The translations under genes and the position numbers were made by a program. The notes under the pieces are model-generated. The model had not been told where the DNA came from, did not search any database, and saw only the letters and a program-made list of their open reading frames with translations. Below, one piece after another: positions 1 through 6,428 of a DNA stretch of 64,000 nt. The first letter of the stretch is position 1, and each line of letters opens with the position of its first letter. The DNA comes from Psychroserpens ponticola (GTDB taxonomy: Bacteria > Bacteroidota > Bacteroidia > Flavobacteriales > Flavobacteriaceae): contig NZ_CP116221.1 of NCBI RefSeq assembly GCF_023556315.2, positions 496,001 through 560,000 of the forward strand. Reading direction: 5' to 3'.

Positions 1-247
1 TTCTCTCAATTGACTTATTGCAATACTTTAGTTTGAGTGTGATACAAAATATTATTAAAACACCTTTAATTTACAAACTCATTTATGATTATGGTTAAAT
101 TGTTAAGTAAATGAGTTTTTATATTACTCCGAAGAACGAAGTTATATCTATCTACCTATCTGATCATTTTTTCTAATCCTTAAACAATACCCTTTATCAA
201 ATCTAATGTGGAGTTTAACACTCACAATTACATTTGAGTTTATTCCT
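1..247. other. Non-coding left edge with one hairpin
   Basis: I see no convincing coding sequence here. The one clear structure is a perfect 11-bp inverted repeat, AAACTCATTTA at 75-85 and TAAATGAGTTT at 108-118, with a 22-base loop and followed by a short T-run. It could be a rho-independent terminator for a plus-strand gene lying left of the window, but the loop is long and no such gene is visible. Confidence 0.4.
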
Positions 248-472
248 TTAATGAGCAATACAAACATTTTTTTTCAGAATAGTATTTTGCTGTACTAAGG
301 TACTGTATTTTCTTAACCAATAGGAGATAGTTGTTCTGGGAACGTCATATTTTTTAGAAGCTTGGTTATTGGATAATTGTCCGCTAAGGATTTGGTCAAC
401 GACTAAAAGTTTAGTCTCTAAAGTTGCTTTTTGATAGCTTTTTTTTCGCCAGTGTTCATTATGTGTTTTCAT
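248..472 (-). pseudogene. Truncated IS3-type transposase OrfA fragment
   Basis: This 74-residue frame has a helix-turn-helix resembling the N-terminus of IS3-family OrfA proteins: a basic start (HWRKKSYQKATLETK), then a recognition-helix segment around residues 34-55 (NNQASKKYDVPRTTISYWL). It stops soon after the HTH, and no coiled coil, OrfB or terminal inverted repeats are visible beside it. I read it as a decayed insertion-sequence remnant lying left of repeat copy A. A stand-alone small DNA-binding protein is less likely, because the HTH continues into a tail (LKKNVCIAH) without a recognisable domain end. Confidence 0.6.
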
Positions 473-503
473 AAGTGACTGTAATTAATTGCTTAATTTT
501 TAG

Positions 504-527
504 TCAACCTATTTCAGGAAAATTCAT
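504..527 (-). pseudogene. 5' remnant of a second MNFPEI-type gene
   Basis: The minus strand starts ATG and reads M-N-F-P-E-I-G then stop. The 19 bases at 509-527 are identical to 5280-5298, the start of the YwqK-like gene left of copy D. Only the gene start survives here, 12 bp from the left end of repeat copy A, the same position that the complete gene has relative to copy D. The rest of the gene appears to have been deleted or replaced. Confidence 0.55.
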
Positions 528-539
528 TTGCCGATTGAC

Positions 540-675
540 TGGTGAACGTGTTCGTGTATGGTTTGTTGCGATTGGCACTAAGATAACAAAAAGGAACAGC
601 GTTTAGGAAATTCGCCAGAATTTCCCAAGAAGTCTTTAAACACCATCAAGCAATTAATTATACACGGTGTTGGCA
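540..675. repeat. Cassette-boundary repeat, copy A
   Basis: This 136-bp repeat has a left arm with AACGTG (545-550) and GTGTATGG...GTTGCG (554-570). Its right arm is CAAGCAATTAATTATACACG followed by GTGTTGGCA, ending at 675. A central perfect hairpin pairs GGAAATTC (606-613) with GAATTTCC (618-625) across a GCCA loop. The arms GTGTAT and ATACAC can pair, so the unit can fold as one long interrupted stem. Copies B, C, D, E and F below share these arms. Confidence 0.8.
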
Positions 676-950
676 ACTGGTTTTTGTTTTTTTAATTCGG
701 AAAACGAAAGTTTTAAAATATAAAAGCATTAAAAATACAAGCTAAACATCCTTGTTTTTTATCAAATTTAGTCACCTTTATTAGACTTAATCTTTTTGTT
801 AAAGTAGATCTATACAAATGGCTCGATAATCCTTTTTCAAAGGAACACCACCACCAAATAAAAATACACAAGGGATTCTTTTTTAAAATTCGAAAATCTA
901 ACCACGTCTTAATGTAAACTATATGATCCTATTTTTTCCGATGACGCACA
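676..950. other. Non-coding stretch, no supportable gene
   Basis: AT-rich sequence between repeat copy A and the acetyltransferase remnant. All frames are interrupted and I could not recognise a protein family. It may contain further gene debris from the cassette array. Confidence 0.4.
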
Positions 951-1134
951 CTATGTATAGTGAAGTAAGTTGCGCTGAAAGTAAGCGATGAGTTCTTGGT
1001 TATCATCATTGTTTATATTATTAAATGCACTATGGTATTCTTTAGTTAAGGGGATTTGAAAATATTCTCTTGTTTACCCTAGCTTATCATCAGTAATCAT
1101 TTCTACAATTGCAGGAGCATCGGTTTTTTTGTTT
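951..1134 (-). pseudogene. GNAT acetyltransferase remnant
   Basis: The minus strand reads KTDAPAIVEMITDDKLG, an in-frame stop, then TREYFQIPLTKEYHSAFNNI and NNDDNQELIAYFQRN. This is the typical N-terminal third of bacterial GNAT-fold acetyltransferases (KEDAPAIVEMI..D..LG..RE....PLP..Y..AF..I..D.NQEL). An internal stop at the LG junction, no start codon in frame and loss of the acetyl-CoA-binding C-terminus mark it as a dead gene. It is oriented like its neighbours in the cassette array. Confidence 0.65.
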
Positions 1135-1173
1135 TTCTAAATTCCATATATCATGTTTCTAGATTAAACTCTG

Positions 1174-1665
1174 CTAATTATGGTGCCTTCTTAAATGTTT
1201 TATTAATCCATTTTGGTCGTACTCAATTGACATTATTTGACTTGCAGTATTTTCAATAACTTTATCCATGTGAAACGGTTTAACCTTGGCTTTAATGGTG
1301 ATTTTTATAAAAGCTACATTTTTTCCTAGCATAATGTCATCAATAGATACTATATGATAATATACCTTATTTTGAAGTTTGTCGATCATTCCCTTTCTAA
1401 ATATTTCTTTATCGGTTATGATTACATTATACTTAATATGCTCATCAATAAAATCATCTGCAAAAAAGGATAAGAAGTAATCTATATCTTTTAAGTCACT
1501 ATGTGGTTGTTGCTTTGCACTATAAGCTTTAATGAAAGACTCGGTTTTTTTATGTAAATGAGGGTCTGTGCCATCTTGTGAGGATATACTATTAAGTTCT
1601 TTTTTTTGTCCAATTGCATTAAGGCTTATAATTAATGCAGAAACGAGTATTAATGTGTTTTTCAT
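1174..1665 (-). CDS. Secreted NTF2-like (SnoaL-type) protein
   Basis: This is a 163-residue protein with an N-terminal signal peptide (about residues 1-19, ending NAIGQ) and then a small alpha+beta fold resembling the NTF2-like/SnoaL superfamily. An initial helix with FIKAYSAKQ leads to an FFADDFIDEHIKY-type segment and a C-terminal sheet ending GLIKHLRRHHN. Members are small binding or catalytic scaffolds with diverse substrates, so no reaction can be assigned. The first 23 codons and 22 bp upstream are identical in DNA to the start of the VOC gene at 5468-5968. The start codon is 15 bp from the left end of repeat copy B. The predicted location is the periplasm. Confidence 0.7.
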   Translation of the reverse strand: MKNTLILVSALIISLNAIGQKKELNSISSQDGTDPHLHKKTESFIKAYSAKQQPHSDLKDIDYFLSFFADDFIDEHIKYNVIITDKEIFRKGMIDKLQNKVYYHIVSIDDIMLGKNVAFIKITIKAKVKPFHMDKVIENTASQIMSIEYDQNGLIKHLRRHHN

Positions 1666-1687
1666 TTAGTTTTTTTATGTCTTACAA
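1596..1687 (-). repeat. 92-bp shared leader, copy 1
   Basis: Positions 1596-1687 and 5900-5991 are identical over all 92 bases. Read on the minus strand the block contains 22 bp upstream of ATG and the first 23 codons (signal peptide plus QKKE). It ends in CTTACAA, which here is the first seven bases of repeat copy B. Confidence 0.9.
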
Positions 1688-1767
1688 CGTGTTGTGTATG
1701 CTTAGTTGCGTGGTTAAGCGACTAAATTGCCTAAAACCAAGGAATTAATTATACACGGTGTTGTAAG
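1681..1767. repeat. Cassette-boundary repeat, copy B (short form)
   Basis: This 87-bp copy has a perfect 8-bp outer inverted repeat, CTTACAAC (1681-1688) with GTTGTAAG (1760-1767), and inner arms GTGTAT and ATACAC. An inner near-perfect stem pairs TTAGTTGC with GCGACTAA. The central variable hairpin seen in copies A, C and D is missing, so this is a compact version. The right arm supplies the last codons and the stop of the GNAT gene that ends at 1749. Confidence 0.8.
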
Positions 1768-2483
1768 GCGTAATTTTTTATCGTGAATTGTTCTTCAAAC
1801 CCCAATTTTAAATATAATCCTTTTCCCATATCAGATGATTGTAAAGTTATAAAATCACTATCTATTTTAATTGACTGATTAATTAAAAGCTTCATTATTT
1901 GCTCTGCATAACCTTTTTGCCTTTGTTGAGGTATAATACCAACAGAGTGAATGCCAGACACATTACCTGTCGTGTGTAAAATACCTGTTCCAACAGCTAT
2001 ATTTTGGTCATAAGCAATATAGTAGTTCGTGTTTTTTTGAGATTTGATCAATAATTCGGGATTTGTAAAATACCCAAAAGATTTAGAAAAAAGGATAGAC
2101 CATAATTTTGCTTCTTTTTTTGTAGATACTTTGTGTAAGCTTAATCCTTTTAATTCAGTAAATATTTGAGATGATTTTAAAGACATTCCTGTTTGTTCAA
2201 ACTTAAGAATGAATCCATTTTGCTCTAATATTTTAAAAGAATCACTATTGTAAATATCCCAATATGGTATAGTTAGATTTGTAGAGATAGATAATAATTT
2301 TTCCTTGACTAATGTGATTACATCTTTGTTAATTTCTTGATTTAACCACAATCTATTTGGCCATTCTGAGTTTTCAATTAAACTATACTTAAAATTTGTT
2401 TCAATAAAATACGAATTGAATGGTTTACTTACTGTTTGCCAAAGAGATGTCAAATTTTGAATATTTGATTTTATATTGTTCAT
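1749..2483 (-). CDS. GNAT family N-acetyltransferase
   Basis: This 244-residue protein carries a C-terminal GNAT domain. The acetyl-CoA-binding motif A appears as VGIIPQQRQKGYAEQIMKLL (about residues 178-197), followed by a strand and helix ending LYLKLGFEE. I chose the ATG at 2483 because it overlaps the stop of the upstream transporter gene by 4 bp (ATGA) and the residues before it do not look like protein. The substrate is unknown. The final residues (about LQHRV) and the TAA stop are encoded by the right arm of repeat copy B, so the C-terminus is repeat-derived. It is the last gene of a five-gene cassette led by a Crp-type regulator. Confidence 0.75.
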   Translation of the reverse strand: MNNIKSNIQNLTSLWQTVSKPFNSYFIETNFKYSLIENSEWPNRLWLNQEINKDVITLVKEKLLSISTNLTIPYWDIYNSDSFKILEQNGFILKFEQTGMSLKSSQIFTELKGLSLHKVSTKKEAKLWSILFSKSFGYFTNPELLIKSQKNTNYYIAYDQNIAVGTGILHTTGNVSGIHSVGIIPQQRQKGYAEQIMKLLINQSIKIDSDFITLQSSDMGKGLYLKLGFEEQFTIKNYALQHRV

Positions 2484-2929
2484 TTTATATTGATTAATAT
2501 GATTCCTAGAATCATTGATGAGATGCCTATTGTCTTTTTTAACGTTATAGGTTCTAAAGGTGAATTTAACCAACCGTAATTCCCTGCAATTACAGCAAAG
2601 ATTAATTGACCACAAAGCCCAATTGAAATCATTGTAGAAATTCCTAGTTTAGGAATGGTGTAATAGTATAAACTTATTCCGAATACACTGAAAAAACCAC
2701 CAGTAAACCATAGATAAAAAGGTATCTCTTTTATTTGTGAAATTGTTGGTAGCGATTTGAAATTAAGTAGGACAAATACTAAAGCAAACACTGTGCTGCA
2801 AAAAAATGCAACTAAACTTGCCAATAAAGGGTTTCTTAATAAAACACCCAATTGTGCATTCAATCCACCTTGCATCGCTAAAAATACTCCTCCAATAAAA
2901 GCAAAAATTATTAATCCAGAATTATTCAT
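2480..2929 (-). CDS. DMT-superfamily (YdcZ/DUF606-type) membrane transporter
   Basis: This is a 149-residue integral membrane protein with about five hydrophobic helices. Its start, SGLIIFAFIGGVFLAMQGGLNAQLG, matches the YdcZ/DUF606 branch of the drug/metabolite transporter superfamily, whose members are short five-helix proteins. The ATG at 2929 is preferred to a TTG at 2950, since the latter would overlap the preceding gene. It lies 7 bp after the DUF1097-like gene and overlaps the GNAT gene by 4 bp, so the three are translationally linked. The transported compound is not evident. Confidence 0.7.
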   Translation of the reverse strand: MNNSGLIIFAFIGGVFLAMQGGLNAQLGVLLRNPLLASLVAFFCSTVFALVFVLLNFKSLPTISQIKEIPFYLWFTGGFFSVFGISLYYYTIPKLGISTMISIGLCGQLIFAVIAGNYGWLNSPLEPITLKKTIGISSMILGIILINIK

Positions 2930-2936
2930 ATGCTTA

Positions 2937-3398
2937 TTATTTGGATTCAATTCGTTTACTTATAGTTACGTTTAACCAAGCAAAAGTATAACCAGAGAGT
3001 AAGGTTATTCCTAATAATAGAAGAATGTTTATATCTATTTCTGAATTTGAACCAAACCCAATAATCATTCCTAAAAAATAAGCAAGTATATTATTTAAAT
3101 ATTTTAATTTAGATATATAAAATACTCCAATCATAACAATAAATACGATGATGGGAAATCCGAATATTGCTAAAGTTTCTGAAAGCAAAGTACCTAAATA
3201 TTGAATAATCATAGCTATTAGAATTCCAAATATTTGCTGAACAAGGACTAAGAAAGTAGTTTTAGTTTTCGTGCCAAATAAATAATAGCTGACCCAAGCC
3301 ATAAATAGTACCCAAGTAGGTAGTCCAAAATAAGAGGCTGTAAAAACGGCTATTGCCCCCGTTATTCCCATTGTTAATGCTTGTTTTAATGATTCCAT
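2937..3398 (-). CDS. DUF1097-like membrane protein
   Basis: This 153-residue protein has about five membrane helices. The N-terminal run ITGAIAVFTASYFGLPTWVLFMAWVSYYLFG resembles the DUF1097 family (E. coli YcdZ type), which has no established function. Its start overlaps the nitroreductase stop by one base (TAATG), and it is followed after 7 bp by a DMT-type transporter. Inference: it may work with that transporter, since both are small membrane proteins in one operon. Confidence 0.6.
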   Translation of the reverse strand: MESLKQALTMGITGAIAVFTASYFGLPTWVLFMAWVSYYLFGTKTKTTFLVLVQQIFGILIAMIIQYLGTLLSETLAIFGFPIIVFIVMIGVFYISKLKYLNNILAYFLGMIIGFGSNSEIDINILLLLGITLLSGYTFAWLNVTISKRIESK

Positions 3399-4021
3399 TA
3401 TGCAAATAAGGTTTTGGTTGGTTTTCTAACTTTTGCTGTGTGTTGGGAAGTATCATTATCAGAACGATAACCAATAGTTGCAATAACAGAAGTATTTAGC
3501 CCTTGTTCTTCAAGAGATAATATCTCGTTGTATTTTCCTCTTTCAAAGCCTTCCATTGGACAAGCATCTATTTTAAGCTCTGCACAAGCATTCAATAAAT
3601 TTCCTAAGGCAAGATAAGTTTGATTAGATGTCCATTTATCTTTCTCAATTTTAGATTTATTGTTAATATCTTCTTTAATAAAGTCTGAATAATCTTTTAA
3701 ATCAGAAACATTAACTTGTTCTATTTGAGATTTTAAGGCGAAGTACTCATCTATATGTTCTTCTGTTACTATGGAGTAGTTACAAAAAATGACCAAATGA
3801 GACGCTTCTGTTATTTGAGTTTGTCCGTAAGAAGCTGATTTTAGTTTTTCTCTTATTTCTTTACTATCTATAATAAGCACTTTATACAATTGAAGACCAT
3901 AAGAAGATGCTGATAATTGAATAGCTTTCTTGATTTGTTCTAAGTTTTCTGTAGAAACCTTTTTGGAAGTATCGAATTTTTTAGTGGCATATCTCCACTC
4001 TAAATTATTAATTAAATTCAT
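3398..4021 (-). CDS. NfsB-like NAD(P)H-dependent nitroreductase
   Basis: This 207-residue protein has the nitroreductase fold. It opens with LEWRYATKKFD, the usual N-terminal RxS/T-type FMN-contact region. SASSYGLQLYKVLII follows at about 37-51, and the C-terminal PMEGFERGKYNEIL and GYRSDNDTSQHTAKVR motifs are also present. The family are FMN-dependent homodimers that reduce nitroaromatics, quinones and related compounds with NAD(P)H in the cytoplasm. Length is normal for the NfsB group. It is the second gene of the cassette, 73 bp after the Crp-type regulator, and is probably its target. Confidence 0.85.
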   Translation of the reverse strand: MNLINNLEWRYATKKFDTSKKVSTENLEQIKKAIQLSASSYGLQLYKVLIIDSKEIREKLKSASYGQTQITEASHLVIFCNYSIVTEEHIDEYFALKSQIEQVNVSDLKDYSDFIKEDINNKSKIEKDKWTSNQTYLALGNLLNACAELKIDACPMEGFERGKYNEILSLEEQGLNTSVIATIGYRSDNDTSQHTAKVRKPTKTLFA

Positions 4022-4094
4022 AATGACTTTTTTATATTGATTAACAGTACAAAGATATAATGAAGAGTAAAGTTGTGCCTTTACATATGTTGAT

Positions 4095-4694
4095 TTAGGA
4101 ATCTTTCTTTATATTTTTTCTTATTCTACTTAATTGAGTAGGTGTAATCCCTAAATGAGAAGCTATATGTAGTTTTTGTATTCTTTGGTCAATGTTTGGG
4201 TGTTTTTGAAGTAATTTCAGATACCTTTCCGTAGCGTTTTCCATTACTAAAGAAACTTCTCTTTGTTCTTTTTCAACAATCCAATTATTTTCCATATAGG
4301 CGATATAGAAATTTTTTAAGTCGATGTTTTGTTCAATAAACTGTCTATATTTTTTATAATCAAGATTGATTAAAATAGTTTCTTCTAGAGCTTCTAAAGT
4401 GAAATTTGAAGGAACACCTAATAGATATGAAACTGTTGAACCAGCAAAATCTGTTTCAAGGAAAATATTTTTATTATAGATGTTTCCATCATAATCAGTT
4501 ACATATGCTCTTAAAGCACCTTTACAAACAAAATGTGTTTTTTTTGCAATCTGTCCATTTCTTAGTAAAGTTTCGTCTTTTTCTAATTTTTGAAATGTTA
4601 TTATAGATTCAATTAACGTCCAAGATCTATTTGAGATTTGGGCATAACTTTCAAACTTTAACTTTAATTCTGAAATGTATTTTTCTTTTGTCAA
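4095..4694 (-). CDS. Crp/Fnr family transcriptional regulator
   Basis: This 199-residue protein has a cyclic-nucleotide-binding-type beta-barrel (about 30-120, with ETLLRNGQIAKKTHFVCKGALRAY) and a C-terminal winged helix ending HIASHLGITPTQLSRIRKNI. Bacteroidota have many such regulators, usually without the cAMP-contact residues of E. coli Crp, and they commonly control adjacent stress genes. It leads the nitroreductase, DUF1097, DMT and GNAT genes. The start codon is 14 bp from the left end of repeat copy C, so its promoter must lie inside or beyond that repeat. Confidence 0.8.
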   Translation of the reverse strand: MTKEKYISELKLKFESYAQISNRSWTLIESIITFQKLEKDETLLRNGQIAKKTHFVCKGALRAYVTDYDGNIYNKNIFLETDFAGSTVSYLLGVPSNFTLEALEETILINLDYKKYRQFIEQNIDLKNFYIAYMENNWIVEKEQREVSLVMENATERYLKLLQKHPNIDQRIQKLHIASHLGITPTQLSRIRKNIKKDS

Positions 4695-4708
4695 TCGTGA
4701 TTTTTTTA

Positions 4709-4844
4709 TGCCTTACGTGTACGTGCATGGCTAGTTGCGTTGGCAAGAACTAAGTTAGCAAAAAGAAAACTAACCAGTAGGGAAATCCGATAGGATTTTC
4801 CGAGTACACATTGACCAAGCAATTAGTTATAAACGTTGTTGGCA
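4709..4844. repeat. Cassette-boundary repeat, copy C
   Basis: This copy is 136 bp, the same length as copy A. The left arm has TGCCTTACGTG and GTGCATGGCTAGTTGCG. The right arm is CAAGCAATTAGTTATAAACG then TTGTTGGCA, ending at 4844. The central hairpin pairs GGAAATCC (4781-4788) with GGATTTTCC (4793-4801) across GATA. Compared with copy A, the sequence of both hairpin arms has changed in a largely compensating way. Confidence 0.8.
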
Positions 4845-4932
4845 ATAGTTATTTTCTTTCTGTTTCTATATTCTTTTTTTGTTTCAGTGCCGTCACCATT
4901 CAGGCAATATTTAGTTCCGTGTTTCTTTTTTC
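4823..4932 (-). pseudogene. Out-of-frame C-terminal tail of the YwqK-like gene
   Basis: In a frame different from the gene at 4933-5298 the minus strand reads KKKHGTKYCLNGDGTETKKE and then YRNRKKITIANNVYN before a TAA at 4823-4825. The first part continues the neighbour's repeat pattern. The last residues (about ANNVYN and the stop) are encoded by the right arm of repeat copy C. This shows the original gene ended inside the repeat. Confidence 0.55.
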
Positions 4933-5298
4933 CTAAATATTGAAACTATACATCAATTTTCCGTTTTCAAATTGTTCTACAAGGATTTTTATTCCATCGT
5001 AGTTATAAGTTGTAGTTTCATGAATTTTGCCATCCAAATGGTATTTATTTTCTTTTGAAACTACTAATGGTTTATTCGGATTATATATCGTTTTATTGGA
5101 AACTCTTATTTCTTTTCCATTGTAATATAAATTGCTCGACAGAATAATTCCGTTTTTGTATTCCTCGTCATAAACGAAATGTCCGTTTTTTCGTTTACTT
5201 TGAGCAACTCCTGTAAAGAGTTCGCTATTTGAACTTTTATAGACTAAATTATTGTCAATGTAAACTTCTTTCATTCCAACTATTTCAGGAAAATTCAT
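4933..5298 (-). CDS. YwqK/MORN-like repeat protein, probably frameshifted
   Basis: This 121-residue protein is built of short beta-hairpin repeats of the type YxNGxxL and YHLDGKIHETTTYNYDG, resembling the MORN-like repeats of YwqK-family proteins, whose role is mostly unknown. The frame closes at 4933 after MYSFNI. Just beyond, another frame continues the same repeat pattern (YLGKKKHGTKYCLNGDGT, then KKEYRNRKK) down to a stop at 4823 inside repeat copy C. I therefore suspect a one-base frameshift near 4930-4935 that removes about 35 C-terminal residues. It has no signal peptide. The start codon is 10 bp from the left end of copy D. Confidence 0.6.
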   Translation of the reverse strand: MNFPEIVGMKEVYIDNNLVYKSSNSELFTGVAQSKRKNGHFVYDEEYKNGIILSSNLYYNGKEIRVSNKTIYNPNKPLVVSKENKYHLDGKIHETTTYNYDGIKILVEQFENGKLMYSFNI

Positions 5299-5308
5299 AG
5301 TCTTAATT

Positions 5309-5441
5309 GTTGCTAACGGTTTTGTGTATGGTTAGTTGCGAGGTTAAGCAACTAATTTAGCAAATAAATCACAGATAGAATATTCCGCAGGAATATTCGT
5401 AAGTAGCCGAGACCTAGCAATTAAACATACACGTTGTTGTT
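5309..5441. repeat. Cassette-boundary repeat, copy D
   Basis: The left arm has TTGCTAACGG and GTGTATGGTTAGTTGCG. The right arm is TAGCAATTAAACATACACG then TTGTTGTT. An inner perfect stem pairs TTAGTTGC (5332-5339) with GCAACTAA (5348-5355). The central hairpin is a perfect 9-bp stem, GAATATTCC (5378-5386) with GGAATATTC (5390-5398), with a three-base loop. It differs in sequence from the hairpins of copies A and C at the same place. Confidence 0.8.
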
Positions 5442-5467
5442 CTGAGTTATTCATTGGAATCGAGAGT

Positions 5468-5968
5468 TTATTTCTTATGCCTACTAATAATTTCAAGAAT
5501 ATTTCCTTCGGGATCTATAACTTGTAATAAATCAACTCCAAGATTATCATCTTTAAATATTCTGCCTGCATTTATATTTTTTCTCTTTAAGCAAGCTTTT
5601 AATGTTACCAGGTTTGCATCTGTATAGAATCCAAATTTCATGAAACCACTCCATTGTTCAGAGTTAGAACCTGGCTTAAGTTCACTTTTTTTAAGTGCAT
5701 CATTTCTGAAAAATATTTCAACAACAAATTCTCCTTTTTTCATCAAAACACCTGTTGTACTTCCGTCAGGGAATGCAAATTCTTTAACAATTTTTAGTCC
5801 AAAAGTATTTTTATACCAATTTCCTAGCTCACTATTTTTATGTGTGGTAAAAGCGATAAAGCTTGGTTCAAGGTGAATGTTATTTAAGCAATTATTAGGT
5901 TCTTTTTTTTGTCCAATTGCATTAAGGCTTATAATTAATGCAGAAACGAGTATTAATGTGTTTTTCAT
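5468..5968 (-). CDS. Secreted VOC-family (glyoxalase-like) protein
   Basis: This 166-residue protein has a signal peptide identical to that of the NTF2-like protein at 1174-1665, followed by one vicinal-oxygen-chelate domain. The pattern is FIAFTTHKNSELGNWYKNTFGLKIV, then a GVLMKKGEFVVEIFF strand and the closing DPEGNILEIISR, where the glutamate is the usual C-terminal metal ligand position. VOC proteins include glyoxalases, dioxygenases and resistance proteins, and the substrate cannot be told. VOC domains like this are normally cytoplasmic, so export through a borrowed leader is unusual. The gene stops 27 bp from the right end of copy D. Confidence 0.75.
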   Translation of the reverse strand: MKNTLILVSALIISLNAIGQKKEPNNCLNNIHLEPSFIAFTTHKNSELGNWYKNTFGLKIVKEFAFPDGSTTGVLMKKGEFVVEIFFRNDALKKSELKPGSNSEQWSGFMKFGFYTDANLVTLKACLKRKNINAGRIFKDDNLGVDLLQVIDPEGNILEIISRHKK

Positions 5969-5991
5969 TTAGTTTTTTTATGTCTTACAAT
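5900..5991 (-). repeat. 92-bp shared leader, copy 2
   Basis: This block is identical over 92 bases to 1596-1687 and supplies the 5' UTR and signal peptide of the VOC gene. At its upstream end it reaches CTTACAA, the first bases of the cassette repeat, but then changes to unrelated sequence (TGGTTTGTTT). The rest of the repeat is missing here. Confidence 0.9.
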
Positions 5992-6030
5992 GGTTTGTTT
6001 AGAATAGTAGCCGTTACGGAGTATTTGTTT

Positions 6031-6213
6031 TCAATTTACGTTAAAGTTGAAGGGAGCAAAAATTTCAGGAATTGAGCCAGGTGGCTTTTGCCCGAGATAG
6101 GCTTCTTCTGTAATTGGAGCATCACTGTCTTTTGATTTCTGTTTTTTAGTATTGCAGGCATTTAAAAATAGTGCGAATACAAGTATTAAAAATATAAAGT
6201 TGTTATTTCTCAT
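6031..6213 (-). pseudogene. 5' fragment of a PD40/TolB-like lipoprotein gene
   Basis: This 60-residue frame begins with a lipoprotein signal (hydrophobic run, then LNACNTKK with the acceptor cysteine near residue 20). It continues to [19 protein letters not shown], a motif I associate with the N-termini of flavobacterial PD40 beta-propeller lipoproteins (usually followed by a GIVST-type segment). It then breaks into FNFNVN and stop. The propeller is missing, so this is a gene start whose body was lost. It lies in the same orientation as the cassette genes. Confidence 0.6.
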
Positions 6214-6370
6214 TGTTTAAGTTTTTAATTTTTGTCAACATAATAATAAATGCATATTTACAATCATTCATAGTATATTCTTGTTAAGAAAACACTAAAA
6301 ACAGTTTTTTTTACGGATAACCTCATTTGAAAGTAGCATTTAATAATTCTCTATTTTTGTCAATATGTTT

Positions 6371-6425
6371 GGTAACGTATTTGTATAAGGTTAGTTACGT
6401 TGTTTATACACTTAAGTTAGCAAAC
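6371..6425. repeat. Cassette-boundary repeat, copy E (left half only)
   Basis: The sequence GGTAACGTATTTGTATAAGG then TTAGTTACG and AAGTTAGCAAACG matches the left half of copies C and D, including the TTAGTTGCG and AAGTTAGCAAA segments with a few substitutions. The central hairpin and right arm are absent, and the 3' end of the amidohydrolase gene begins 3 bp later. Confidence 0.6.
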
Positions 6426-6428
6426 GTT

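Noticed and set aside
676-950. A continuation of the GNAT remnant or another gene
   Set aside because: All frames are interrupted and I could not place the translated pieces in a family with confidence.
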